61,200 nt of DNA, taken from Thermomonas sp. (GTDB taxonomy: Bacteria > Pseudomonadota > Gammaproteobacteria > Xanthomonadales > Xanthomonadaceae). The stretch is from assembly GCF_025993755.1 (NCBI RefSeq), contig NZ_JAMQHN010000119.1, forward strand, positions 1-61,200, in the 5' to 3' direction. The position numbers and the translations under genes were made by a program. Below are positions 21,970 to 30,566 of the stretch, one piece after another (position 1 is the first letter of the stretch; each line of letters begins with the position of its first letter). Below the pieces are notes generated by a model, which had not been told where the DNA came from, searched no databases, and worked only from the letters and a program-made list of their open reading frames with translations.

Positions 21970-23055
21970 ATGAAACAGATTTCCACAAATCCGACCCTTG
22001 AGGAGACGGCGTCTGGCATGACGCTGCCCGTGCAATTGGCGCAGCAAGCCGCGGATGCCGTGCGCGAATTGCTCGCGGAAGCCGCGGCCGAAAACACGAC
22101 GCGCAGCTATTCCAGCGCCTTGCGTTACTGGGCGGGCTGGCACCAAGCGCGCTACGGGATCGAGCTTACGCTGCCGGTTCCGGAGGCCGCCGTGCTGCAA
22201 TTCGTGGTCGACCATGTGGTCCGCCGCAATGCCGACGGCGACTTGGCGTGGGAGCTGCCGCTGTCCGTGGATCAAGCGTTGGTCACCGCCGGCCTGAAAG
22301 CCAAACTCGGCCCCTGGACGCTATCGACTGTGCGACACCGCGTCGCGGTGCTGTCCACGGCCCACCGGCTCAAGCAGCTCCCGAATCCATGCGAGCAACC
22401 GGCGATTCGCACGGTGCTGAGCCGCGCCGCCCGCGCGGCGGTCAAGCGCGGTGAGCGGCCGCGCAAGAAGACCGCGATCACCCTGACCGAACTCGAAGCC
22501 ATGCTGGCCACCTGTGATGACAGCCTCGAAGGTGTGCGCGACCGTGCCTTACTCTGCTTCGGCTTTGCCAGTGGTGGTCGTCGGCGCAGCGAGATCGCGG
22601 CCGCCGACATGCGGGATCTGCGACGAATCGGCGACAAGGGCTATATCTATCGGCTCGAGCACAGCAAGACACAGCAGGCCGGCGTGACCGTGAATTCGAC
22701 GCCCGACAAGCCCGTTCTCGATCGTGCGGCGCTGGCCATGGAGGACTGGCTCGATGCTTCTGGGATCACCGAAGGGGCGATCTTCCGCCGGTTATGGAAA
22801 CGACGCATAGGCCCTGCCCTCTCTCCTGCTGCTGTGGGCGAAATCGTGCAGCGACGCGCGCAGCAGGCAGGGCTTGAGGGTGACTTTGGCGGACACAGTC
22901 TCCGGTCGGGATTCGTGACCGAGGCAAGCCGTCAGGGCGTGGCGCTGCCGGCGATCATGCAGCTGACGGAGCACCGGGCGGTCTCGAGCGTGATCGGCTA
23001 CTTCCAGACGGGTGGTGCGACGGCGAATCCCGCTGCTCGTCTTCTTGAAGACTGA
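21970..23055 (+). CDS. Tyrosine recombinase / integrase
   Basis: Site-specific recombinase likely to have inserted this island. The 361 residues have a SAM-like core-binding domain (about 35-150, NTTRSYSSALRYWAGWHQ) and a catalytic domain with the Arg in FASGGRRRSEIA, HSLRSGF (H-x-x-R), the second His in LTEHRAVSS and the nucleophile Tyr in VIGYFQ. All catalytic residues are present, so it may be active. It reads toward the CBASS operon. No att duplication was found, and neither end of the element can be fixed. Confidence 0.92.
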   Translation: MKQISTNPTLEETASGMTLPVQLAQQAADAVRELLAEAAAENTTRSYSSALRYWAGWHQARYGIELTLPVPEAAVLQFVVDHVVRRNADGDLAWELPLSVDQALVTAGLKAKLGPWTLSTVRHRVAVLSTAHRLKQLPNPCEQPAIRTVLSRAARAAVKRGERPRKKTAITLTELEAMLATCDDSLEGVRDRALLCFGFASGGRRRSEIAAADMRDLRRIGDKGYIYRLEHSKTQQAGVTVNSTPDKPVLDRAALAMEDWLDASGITEGAIFRRLWKRRIGPALSPAAVGEIVQRRAQQAGLEGDFGGHSLRSGFVTEASRQGVALPAIMQLTEHRAVSSVIGYFQTGGATANPAARLLED

Positions 23056-23351
23056 TCGCCCATGAGTGCCCGATTTCAGCGACTTTGGGCCAAAAGCATA
23101 CTTTGAAGCACTAATCATTATTGCCACAGCGAGCACCGTTGGGGTGTCAAGCAAGTGGCAGTTGAAACGATCTTTGGCGAATCCACCTGTTGCAGCAGCA
23201 ACTAGCATGCTGCTCTTGAAAAGAGTGATGCACATCCCAATGTGTAGTGGTGCTGGGCCAAACTTCACCCAATGGTTGGGGTTATATGCGTCGCATTCCA
23301 TGCGACTGGGTGCTTTTAGGCTCAGGGGTGTCAGCACTCCACGAGGGGCTT
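23056..23351. other. Leader region between integrase and CBASS operon
   Basis: 296 bases of lower G+C without a supported gene. It contains a perfect inverted repeat GTCGCA-ttcca-TGCGAC (23290-23306) 45 nt before the effector start, possibly an operator or hairpin in the leader. No WYL-type CapW or CapH/CapP regulator gene is seen here. Confidence 0.4.
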
Positions 23352-24539
23352 ATGAGCGGAGATTCAGGAGGATCGGCAGCTAAACCGTCGCGGACGTCAC
23401 GCAGGCGAAAGGAGCTTTCGGCTGCCACCCAACGTGCTGTCTGGGCGCGCAGTGGGGGCATTTGCGCGCGCCCCGGGTGCGACAGCATCCTGTACGAGGA
23501 TCCGGTCTTCTTCAAGACGCGGGCATTCGGTGAGTTGGCCCATAACGTCGCAGCCAGCCAGGATGGACCGCGTGGCGATGCCACCCGCTCGCCCCAGCTC
23601 TCCGACGACCCGGAAAACTTGATCCTGCTTTGCCCCACCTGCCACACCTTGGTCGACAAGCCTGGCTGGCAACAGGATTATCCGGAAGCAATGCTCGCCG
23701 AGTGGAAGCGGCAACACGAAGCGGTCATTCGCGTGGCCGGCCGGCATAGCCACGGCCGCGTTGCCATCGCCCTCCACTACCTGGGCGTCATCGGCCGGCA
23801 GGTCGTCGCGGGAAGCCCGAATACCATTCCCCTCGCCGCGCTCCAACGGGGGCTCGTTCTGACGGAAAAGCCGTTTGAGCTGCGTGTCGACGCAAGCGGT
23901 TACGCGGCCCAAAGTCCCGAATACTGGCGTCACGTCGTCACGGAAATCCGCAAGCAGGTCGCGCAGCTGCAAATGCAAGGCCAAGGCCGGTCCGCGATCG
24001 GCTTGTTCGGCCTGGCCGACATGCCGGCATTGATGGCGCTGGGTTTCGCGCTCGGCCACGCCGCTGAACTCTATCCCTTTCAGTGGGATCGTTACGCGCA
24101 CACTTGGCTGTTCCCGGCGAATGACACGCCCGCCAGCGAGTTCCGAATCGAGTGGCCGGACACACTGGATGCCCCGGTAGCGCTGGTCTTTTCATTGTCC
24201 GGCACGATTGATCCGGACCGCGTGCGCGCCGCGTTCCCCGGCGCGCGCCCAGCAATCATCCACATGTCGGTTGATCTACCGAAGCTGGATCTCGTTCAGT
24301 GCGCTGCGACGATCGAGGCCTTTCGGATTGCAGTCGCAGGGGTGATCGCGCGACTGGAAACGCTGCTGCCGAAGACCGCCGCGATCCATGTGTTCCCGGC
24401 GATGCCTGCGTCCTTGGCTGTGGCGTTTGGTATGGCCATCAAGCCGAAGGTCAGCTTCCCCATTCAGGTCTACGACGCCGAAGGCCCGAATGGCGTGTTC
24501 CATCCAGCGCTCTCCCTTCCCCTCCCCTCGTCCGCGTAG
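23352..24539 (+). CDS. cap5: CBASS effector, HNH endonuclease-SAVED (Cap5-like)
   Basis: Predicted DNA-degrading effector switched on by a cyclic oligonucleotide. The 395 residues have an N-terminal HNH domain: His64 (GELAHNVA), Asn89 (DPENLILLC) and His98 (CPTCHTLVD), with cysteines 38, 43, 94 and 97 in place for a structural zinc. A C-terminal SAVED domain follows from about 190 (RSAIGLFGLADMPALMALGFALG; PAIIHMSVDLPK; AIHVFPAMPASLAVAFGMAI). Characterised Cap5 proteins bind cyclic dinucleotides such as 3',2'-cGAMP and then cut double-stranded DNA. Start at ATG 23352 with GAGGGG just upstream; the frame is open further back without family similarity. First gene of the CBASS operon. Confidence 0.93.
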   Translation: MSGDSGGSAAKPSRTSRRRKELSAATQRAVWARSGGICARPGCDSILYEDPVFFKTRAFGELAHNVAASQDGPRGDATRSPQLSDDPENLILLCPTCHTLVDKPGWQQDYPEAMLAEWKRQHEAVIRVAGRHSHGRVAIALHYLGVIGRQVVAGSPNTIPLAALQRGLVLTEKPFELRVDASGYAAQSPEYWRHVVTEIRKQVAQLQMQGQGRSAIGLFGLADMPALMALGFALGHAAELYPFQWDRYAHTWLFPANDTPASEFRIEWPDTLDAPVALVFSLSGTIDPDRVRAAFPGARPAIIHMSVDLPKLDLVQCAATIEAFRIAVAGVIARLETLLPKTAAIHVFPAMPASLAVAFGMAIKPKVSFPIQVYDAEGPNGVFHPALSLPLPSSA

Positions 24540-24548
24540 GAGACATTC

Positions 24549-25826
24549 ATGTACGACGGTTTGACGACTTCGACCTTCCCCACGCACCGTGCTTCGCCGC
24601 AAGAAGAGGCTTGGGAAAAACTGTTGCTGGAGATCGTGGAAGCCGTTTCGGTTCCCGTATCGGACTACGCACGCATCGAAAGCCATTACAACGCCATCAG
24701 CGAGATCCTGATCGAGCCGAATGACCCCGCGTTGGCGGAGGGGCATGTGTTCCCGCAGGGCTCGTTTTTGACTCGCACCGTGGTTCGTGCGTTGGGCCAG
24801 GGTGAGATTGACGTCGATGCGATCTTGCTGCTTCAGGAAACGGCGCAGACGCCACGCGAATTGCTCGAGACCTTGCATACCGAGCTCGCGTCGCGGGCAA
24901 GGACCCAGGGCGATGTCGAGCGCCGCAACCGTTGCGTCACGGTGCACTACGCCGACGCAACGCTACCGGCACATCTCGATGTCACCCCGGCGATTGCAAG
25001 CGCGGGCAACGACGATGACGAGGGTTGGGGGCCGTTGGAGGTGCCCGATTACAAACAGGCGGACTGGCATCCGACCAATCCTCGGGATTTCGCGGATTGG
25101 TTCAATGACATCAGCGAAATCCCCATCCTCCTTGAGCAGGGAACAGTCTCGTTCACCGAAGCACGAAAGCGAGCGGACGCCGAGCAACTGCCGAGCCACG
25201 AGGCCATCAATGCCTTCGATCCATTGCGGGCAACGGTCAAGTTGATGAAGCGGCATCGCGACGTCTTTCGCGAGCGCCATGGCGCGGAAGCTCCGGTGCC
25301 AATTTCGGTCGTCATTACCACGCTGGCGGCCAAGGCCTACAAGGAAGTTGCCGAGCTTTCGCGGAAGCAGCCATTGACGGCGCTGCAGGCCATTCGGGAA
25401 ATCGTCGCGCGCATGCCAAATCAGTTCGATCAAAACGGTCGCACGGGCTCGGAGTGGATATTGTGCAATCCGCGCCGTCGAACTGAAAATTTCGCCGAAA
25501 AATGGAATCGCGATCCTGCCTACGCTGCATTGTTCGCGAAGTGGCATGGCGAACTCGCGAGCGCCGTCGGACTTGGATTTGTGGCGTTCAGCGAAGAACG
25601 CGTCTTCGAAGAGGAGGTGTTGGCCGCGTTTGGCCCGGAAGCGCGCAAGCGAACCCGCAGCTTCCTTTTGGAAGAGGCCGGCCTGGGGCATCCGTTGCCA
25701 GGGCTTGACGACAGCACGGCCGACCGTTTGCGCAAAGCGAGCGCGGTGGGTGCGACGTTCCGCGGATTGGCCGAAACAGAGCCGCGGCAGGCGGCGCAAC
25801 CCAAGTCGTTGGGCCGCCTTGGCTGA
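24549..25826 (+). CDS. cdn: CBASS CD-NTase (cyclic oligonucleotide synthase)
   Basis: Predicted nucleotidyltransferase that makes the cyclic oligonucleotide signal on phage infection. The 425 residues contain the polymerase-beta-fold signature: Gly71-Ser72 (PQGSFLTRT), Asp88 and Asp90 (EIDVDAIL) and a third acidic residue Asp144 (HLDVTPA). AGGAG overlaps the effector stop codon 5 nt before its start, so translation is coupled. The clade (CdnA to CdnH) and the product cannot be set from sequence reading alone; pairing with an HNH-SAVED effector suggests a cyclic di- or trinucleotide. The C-terminal residues that Cap2 would join to a target are in the tail LGRLG. Confidence 0.92.
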   Translation: MYDGLTTSTFPTHRASPQEEAWEKLLLEIVEAVSVPVSDYARIESHYNAISEILIEPNDPALAEGHVFPQGSFLTRTVVRALGQGEIDVDAILLLQETAQTPRELLETLHTELASRARTQGDVERRNRCVTVHYADATLPAHLDVTPAIASAGNDDDEGWGPLEVPDYKQADWHPTNPRDFADWFNDISEIPILLEQGTVSFTEARKRADAEQLPSHEAINAFDPLRATVKLMKRHRDVFRERHGAEAPVPISVVITTLAAKAYKEVAELSRKQPLTALQAIREIVARMPNQFDQNGRTGSEWILCNPRRRTENFAEKWNRDPAYAALFAKWHGELASAVGLGFVAFSEERVFEEEVLAAFGPEARKRTRSFLLEEAGLGHPLPGLDDSTADRLRKASAVGATFRGLAETEPRQAAQPKSLGRLG

Positions 25827-27582
25827 AGAGCCCGCCGCCGCGACTGAGCGTCCGCACGAGCGGGCGCAAATCCAACTGGAGCGCCACTTCGGGCATACAG
25901 GTGTGCTCGCACCCCTACCCCGCACTGTCATTGACAAGGCGGTGAGAGGGGCGTGCCACGGCTGGTCTTTGCCCTTGCCGCTCGACTATCGCGGTCAATC
26001 GCGCGAGTTGCGGCTGATCTTACCGGCGCAGTTTCCCGCCGAGCCTGTCCAAGCCTTTGTTCATCCGGTGGCATTCTTGGAATGGCCGCATGCGGAGTCC
26101 GATGGGCATTTGTGCCTGTGGCCGGAAACTCTTGCTCCAGTGGCATACACTCCAGAGGCGCAAATTGATCGCTGTCTTGAGCGCATCCAGGACATCCTTG
26201 CCCTGGTAGGGGTCGATGCGGATGCGGGACGACGCGACGCGGAGTTTGCCCGCGAATGGCTCAGTTACTGGGCGCAGCGCGTAGAAGGCTCCTATCGCGC
26301 GAGGACGCAAGGAATCCTCGTCACCCCTCCTTCAAGCAATACGAGCGTATTGGCTGCATGCAATGTGCTGGTTCGTGGCACGCAGCAGCCCAGCCTGCTC
26401 CTTGGGTCGAACCCCACCGCATTGCATCCGTGGCGCGAGGTGCTTGGCGACCCCAAGGCTCCCATCACGAATGAAGGAGCATTGTTTGTTCCCCTCGCCC
26501 AAGCGCCCATTGGTGCGCCTAAGACTCTCGATGAAGTGCGCGAGCTGTTGAGTGAGTCACCTGACGCATTGACGATGCTCGACCAATACCTACGACGGGC
26601 AGAGCCGATACCTTTCTGGATTGTTGTCACGGTGCGGGATACATGCCCGCAAGCGGTTGCAGCCTTGGAACTCGCCCCCAATCCACCGGTGGTGGTTCGC
26701 CCCGCCCACGAACGCGACAAAAAGCGGCAACAGCGAGAATGGCAACGTGTGGCAGCACATGCTTGGCGCGTCCGCGTCCAAGCCATCGAACGCGCGGATC
26801 CTTCCTGGATCCATGGTCGCAGTTTCGACACCGAGGCAATTGCCCTAATGCGCAAACGGGTGACATTGATCGGGTGCGGCTCATTGGGTGGACTGGTCGC
26901 GCAGTCATTGGCCCATGCGGGCATTGGACATTTGACGTTGGTCGACCCTGAAAAGCTGGAGCCGGCCAATCTAGGAAGGCATGTCCTCGACGCAAAGGTC
27001 CTAGGTCAGGGAAAGGCGCAGGCGTTGGCGGCACGTCTGCACGACCAACTGCCACATTTGAATGTGCGTTCAATTCCACATCGCATTCAAGACCCTCCAT
27101 CGGCGATGGCGTTGGAAAATACGGACTTGGTCATATGCACCGCTGCAGATTGGCCGGCTGAGCGTTACGTAATGGAGGTATTGACAGACGGAGGTCTTCC
27201 GCTGCTCGTGAGTTGGGCCGAACCACATGCCTTGGCCGGTCACTCCGCAGTCGACACCACGGGGGGACACCGGCTGGCGTCCCTCTTCGACCGCGATGGT
27301 TTGGCCATCTGCCAGCGCACACGCTGGCCGGAAGTGGCGTGGGCATTGCCGGGGTGTGCCGCAAGCCACCAACCCGGTACTTTCAACCGGCTGCAACAGA
27401 TCGCAGGCATGATCGTAGAACACGCGATCGATGTACTGCTTAAGTCAACTTCGCCCGATGAGCATCGCATTTGGCTTGGCGACACCGCCACGCTCCGCCG
27501 CCTTGGTGGTGATTGGATCGACTTCCCCCCCACCAATGCCCGTGCGAGCGTCATTGCGCTTCCACTTCCCCATGTCTTCTGA
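25819..27582 (+). CDS. cap2: CBASS Cap2, E2-E1-like ubiquitin-transfer protein
   Basis: Activates the CD-NTase by covalently attaching its C-terminus to a target. The 587 residues have an N-terminal E2-like domain with candidate catalytic Cys99 (SDGHLCLWPE), a linker, and a C-terminal ThiF/E1-like domain with nucleotide-binding LIGCGSLGG near residue 350, LVDPEKLEPANLGRH, and candidate catalytic Cys513 (LPGCAASHQ). No ATG lies near the family start, so TTG 25819 is proposed; it overlaps the cdn stop by 8 nt. The frame is open further upstream inside cdn, which is only a shadow. Its stop overlaps cap3 by 11 nt. Confidence 0.88.
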   Translation: MAEEPAAATERPHERAQIQLERHFGHTGVLAPLPRTVIDKAVRGACHGWSLPLPLDYRGQSRELRLILPAQFPAEPVQAFVHPVAFLEWPHAESDGHLCLWPETLAPVAYTPEAQIDRCLERIQDILALVGVDADAGRRDAEFAREWLSYWAQRVEGSYRARTQGILVTPPSSNTSVLAACNVLVRGTQQPSLLLGSNPTALHPWREVLGDPKAPITNEGALFVPLAQAPIGAPKTLDEVRELLSESPDALTMLDQYLRRAEPIPFWIVVTVRDTCPQAVAALELAPNPPVVVRPAHERDKKRQQREWQRVAAHAWRVRVQAIERADPSWIHGRSFDTEAIALMRKRVTLIGCGSLGGLVAQSLAHAGIGHLTLVDPEKLEPANLGRHVLDAKVLGQGKAQALAARLHDQLPHLNVRSIPHRIQDPPSAMALENTDLVICTAADWPAERYVMEVLTDGGLPLLVSWAEPHALAGHSAVDTTGGHRLASLFDRDGLAICQRTRWPEVAWALPGCAASHQPGTFNRLQQIAGMIVEHAIDVLLKSTSPDEHRIWLGDTATLRRLGGDWIDFPPTNARASVIALPLPHVF

Positions 27583-28099
27583 GCGTTGGCAGTACCGAGA
27601 CCCGAATGGCGGCCTTACGGTATCAATTGCGTCGCCAGTCCTGCACTTGTTCGATGGTTCTCGCCAACGACTGTGGCAGCGAGAACGTGGAGGCGCTTTG
27701 TTTGCCAAATCGATCGGAGCCGATGGTTGGCTTGAGGTTGTTGAAGCGAGCAGTCCTCATCCGGACGATCGTGCAGGTTGGAATTGGCTCGAGCTTAGCC
27801 ACCAGCGATGCCTAGACGAAATTAGGGAACGATTCGCGCGTGGCCTGCATTTCATTGGCTACTGGCACACGCACCCAGAGCGCCTGCCTAAACCATCGGC
27901 GCGCGACATCGCTTCATTCCATCGCAACCTGCAGGGAGGCGGCATCGCCTTGAGAAAATTGGTGGCGGTCATCGTTGGAACAGATCGCACCGCGGCGGGT
28001 TTGTGTGTTGCCCTTATCTCGGATAGAGAGCCAACGCTATCTATTCTTCTTCCAATGTGCGATTCCAAGCGGCAAGTTCGTTGTCCTGACCACTCTTGA
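27572..28099 (+). CDS. cap3: CBASS Cap3, JAMM/MPN isopeptidase
   Basis: Removes the CD-NTase from its conjugate and so reverses or resets Cap2. The 175 residues carry the JAMM metal site: Glu38 (ERGGALFA) and H-x-H-x7-S-x2-D at His99, His101, Ser109, Asp112 (HTHPERLPKPSARD). Start ATG 27572 lies inside the last codons of cap2, so translation is coupled. A complete Cap2-Cap3 pair defines this as a type II CBASS. Confidence 0.9.
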   Translation: MSSERWQYRDPNGGLTVSIASPVLHLFDGSRQRLWQRERGGALFAKSIGADGWLEVVEASSPHPDDRAGWNWLELSHQRCLDEIRERFARGLHFIGYWHTHPERLPKPSARDIASFHRNLQGGGIALRKLVAVIVGTDRTAAGLCVALISDREPTLSILLPMCDSKRQVRCPDHS

Positions 28100-28111
28100 G
28101 GCTTTCGCTAC

Positions 28112-28855
28112 ATGGGCTCGATGCTCGAACTCATCAGGGGATTGCTTCGTGATTCCCCAAATCCAGAAATTGGAACGTCAATTTGGCGTGCTCACACAGG
28201 TAGAGTATCCGACTCGTTCACCGCTGAAGAGCAAGCTTGCGAAATACTCGTCAATAGTTGGCTGGACGGACGCATTGACATAGGTTCGGTGTTAGGCCTG
28301 AAACTGGTGCAGGAATTAGTTCGGGACCTCCCAAGGCATGGAGTTCCAGCGTCTTACCGTGCGCGCTTCTTCCCTTCTGCGACGCCCCCGACCAGTCCAC
28401 TCCAGTTTGGGCCGCCCCCAAGAGGTGGTTCCCAAGGGCGTTACAACAGCACAGGGCAATCTGCGCTTTATCTGAGTGTAGATTTGTTCGGCTTGAAAGC
28501 AGAAATGGAACGAGACAAAGACGACACCCGTCGCCTGTACTACGCTCACTACCGCCCTATCGATACGCTATCGGTTGTTGATTTATCCGATTCCAGTATT
28601 CATGCCGCTCTTCACTTGGCATTTGATCGGGCGGAGCGTCTGGATACTTCATATGAAATCAGCCAGAAGCTTGCCGACGTGGTCCGGTCGTTCGGAATTG
28701 ATGGAATGATTGTTCCCGGCGTGCGCGGTAATCTCAATCACCATTACTGCAATGTTGTATTGTTCAATTGCAGAGATTGGGAGTATTGGTTAGATACTTC
28801 GCACCCTCCCCAAGAACTAGATCTATACGTCGGAGCAGGCTCTCCCCTTGCGTAG
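28112..28855 (+). CDS. RES-domain protein in the CBASS operon
   Basis: A 247-residue protein with a RES domain, the family of NAD+-consuming toxins normally paired with an Xre/MbcA-type antitoxin. Visible are the N-terminal IWRAHTG (Arg26), GRYNSTGQSALYLS, a Glu in GLKAEMER, and VPGVRGNLNHHYCNVVLF. The Ser usual in the VPS motif is Gly here, so activity is uncertain. An N-terminal extension and the segment 40-80 are extra compared with small RES toxins. It begins 12 nt after cap3 on the same strand with no terminator seen between, so it is probably co-transcribed. No antitoxin gene lies on either side. Base composition is lower in G+C than the genes before it. Its role as accessory effector is an inference. 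Confidence 0.75.
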   Translation: MGSMLELIRGLLRDSPNPEIGTSIWRAHTGRVSDSFTAEEQACEILVNSWLDGRIDIGSVLGLKLVQELVRDLPRHGVPASYRARFFPSATPPTSPLQFGPPPRGGSQGRYNSTGQSALYLSVDLFGLKAEMERDKDDTRRLYYAHYRPIDTLSVVDLSDSSIHAALHLAFDRAERLDTSYEISQKLADVVRSFGIDGMIVPGVRGNLNHHYCNVVLFNCRDWEYWLDTSHPPQELDLYVGAGSPLA

Positions 28856-28952
28856 CCCCGATAAATCGATCTTATCTCGAATGCGTTGCCACCGGCGTTG
28901 GAACCCCACGATTGACCAGACCAAGCGCTACAGAAACCGGTGGAGCGCATAG

Positions 28953-29681
28953 TCAACGGTGGAATTCCTTCGCGAGCGCGATCGAGATTAATGCCTGCCC
29001 CATGTCGCCGAATAGCCAGAGGTAACGCTCTGGATCGAGCACAAAATCGGCCGGTGCTTGCGTGAGCGTGTTAGAAAGCTGGGTGACTACGTCCTCAAGT
29101 ACGAGCCGGGCCGCGGCGTTCAGGCCGTCGGTGCTGACGGGGTCGGGCTGCGTCGCCTTAATGGCGCCCTCCCGCACCCATGCCCCCATCTGCGTGCCCG
29201 CGTTGCCATGCTCGGCAAACATGCTGATGTGGTTCACCAAGCGCTGCCGGCGCAGCGCGACGAAGTCTCGGATGGCCGCTTCCCTCGCCGGCGACGACAG
29301 TCCTCGGACCGCCTCGAATTCCTGTTGTGCCTGCTCGGCTTCGAGTCGGTCGCGCCGGTCAATCACGCGCCGCATGACGGCGGCAACCTGCTGCTGCATG
29401 CGGCCGCTTTGGAGCACCGCTTGCCCCAGGTAGTCCGGGCCGACCTGGTCGCCGATCAGCGCATGGTCGAATTCGTGGATCGTCCAGTCGTCGCCGTAGC
29501 GCGTCTTCAGCGGGTCGACGTGGACCACCACGGTGCGATCGGCCGTGTCAGGCGCGGCCTGTCCCAACCGGATGGTCCAGCACTGCAGGTCGAGCAGCGA
29601 CAAGTAGGCCAGGACTTGCCCGGCACGAAGGCAGAGGACGATGGTGTGACCGAGCCCGGTTGAGGGTCGGCAGGGATTCAT
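28953..29681 (-). CDS. Hypothetical protein, unrecognised
   Basis: A 242-residue protein that I do not recognise. It has a partly hydrophobic N-terminal stretch (TIVLCLRAGQVLAYLSLLDL) without a clear signal peptide, a central segment VVHVDPLKTRYGDDWTIHEF, and a helical, charged middle (AAVMRRVIDRRDRLEAEQAQQEFEAV). Start put at ATG 29681, as the frame is open to 29753 without better support. It converges on the CBASS operon (97 nt between stops) and lies just downstream of a kfrA fragment in the same direction, so it may belong to the kfrA-type mobile module. Confidence 0.6.
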   Translation of the reverse strand: MNPCRPSTGLGHTIVLCLRAGQVLAYLSLLDLQCWTIRLGQAAPDTADRTVVVHVDPLKTRYGDDWTIHEFDHALIGDQVGPDYLGQAVLQSGRMQQQVAAVMRRVIDRRDRLEAEQAQQEFEAVRGLSSPAREAAIRDFVALRRQRLVNHISMFAEHGNAGTQMGAWVREGAIKATQPDPVSTDGLNAAARLVLEDVVTQLSNTLTQAPADFVLDPERYLWLFGDMGQALISIALAKEFHR

Positions 29682-29788
29682 GCAAAAAACAGCCGTTCGG
29701 CGCCTAACCTTCTGATGTGAAGGGATTTTGGCTGCCAGGCGCAGTGGATTCATAGCGAAAGCTTGCGCTCCATCATGCCGGCCACAGG

Positions 29789-30325
29789 CTAGGTCTTTCG
29801 AGTCTGCCGGGATGGGACTGTCGATCGTTCCGGCGTTTCGGGCTTGTCTTCCTGTAAGCGCAATTGCGCGAGCAACTGCTCCAACGTCTCCAACCGGACG
29901 CCGGCGCGCAGCGCCTCCGCTTCAGCATGCTCGCGGCGCTCCCGTTCCTTCGCGGCGTCCGTGCGGGCGCCGGTCAGTTCGGTGTGTGCGGCTTCCAAGG
30001 CCTGGAGATCTTGCGCCCACCGTGCCTGCAGGGCCTGGTGCTCCACCGCTGTCTGTCGCAATGCGTCCAATTCCTGTTGCTGGGCTTGCGCCGCTTGGCG
30101 GGTTTGCGTCAATTCCCGTTCCAGGCGGCCGTGCCGTTCGAGCCACTGACTGTTGTCGCGGTTCAGTTGCAGCAGCTCGTGGTTCTTGGCGGTCAGGGCC
30201 TCATTGGCCTGACGCAGGGCGACCTGCAGTTCCTGGACCTGGTGTTCGTGCCGGCGCTGTTCCTGGTCACGCTGCTCCTTGACCGAGGTTCGGTAATGTT
30301 CCAGCGCCTCGCGGGCATGCTGGTG
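29789..30325 (-). pseudogene. kfrA fragment, 5'-truncated (C-terminal coiled coil only)
   Basis: Read on the minus strand from 30325, the sequence gives HQHAREALEHYRTSV, then RRHEHQVQELQVALRQANEALT, KNHELLQLNRDNSQWLERH and on to a stop at 29789. This matches the last ~180 residues of the intact kfrA at 47228-48268 almost residue for residue. Similarity stops abruptly at 30325 (GCTGGTG), so the helix-turn-helix half and the start codon are gone. An ATG-like internal start at 30112 exists, but nothing supports expression. It lies in direct orientation to the intact copy and marks the left edge of the metal island. Confidence 0.85.
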
Positions 30326-30372
30326 CCATGCGCCGCACTGGCCGTTGCCGTTGTGTTGGCTAGTCGCGCGTT

Positions 30373-30561
30373 ATGAAATTGCGCCCGAACGGGCCTTACG
30401 TCGTGCCCGTCGTGCGTCGCGAGAATTCCCGCACCTCCCTGGATGACATCAGGGCGCCGATGACGATCTCGGCGCAATTCACATCACACCTCGCGCTAGA
30501 CAACATCGATGTGGGCGATTTTCCGGAACCGTACGAAAACGAACTGATCTTGGCTGCGTAG
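30373..30561 (+). CDS. Small hypothetical ORF at island junction
   Basis: 62 codons (MKLRPNGPYVVPVVRRENS...) between the truncated kfrA and the mer genes. The composition is protein-like (DIRAPMTISAQFTSHLALDN), but I recognise no family and see no clear ribosome-binding site. It may be a gene remnant next to the breakpoint at 30325. Confidence 0.25.
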   Translation: MKLRPNGPYVVPVVRRENSRTSLDDIRAPMTISAQFTSHLALDNIDVGDFPEPYENELILAA

Positions 30562-30566
30562 CGTGG

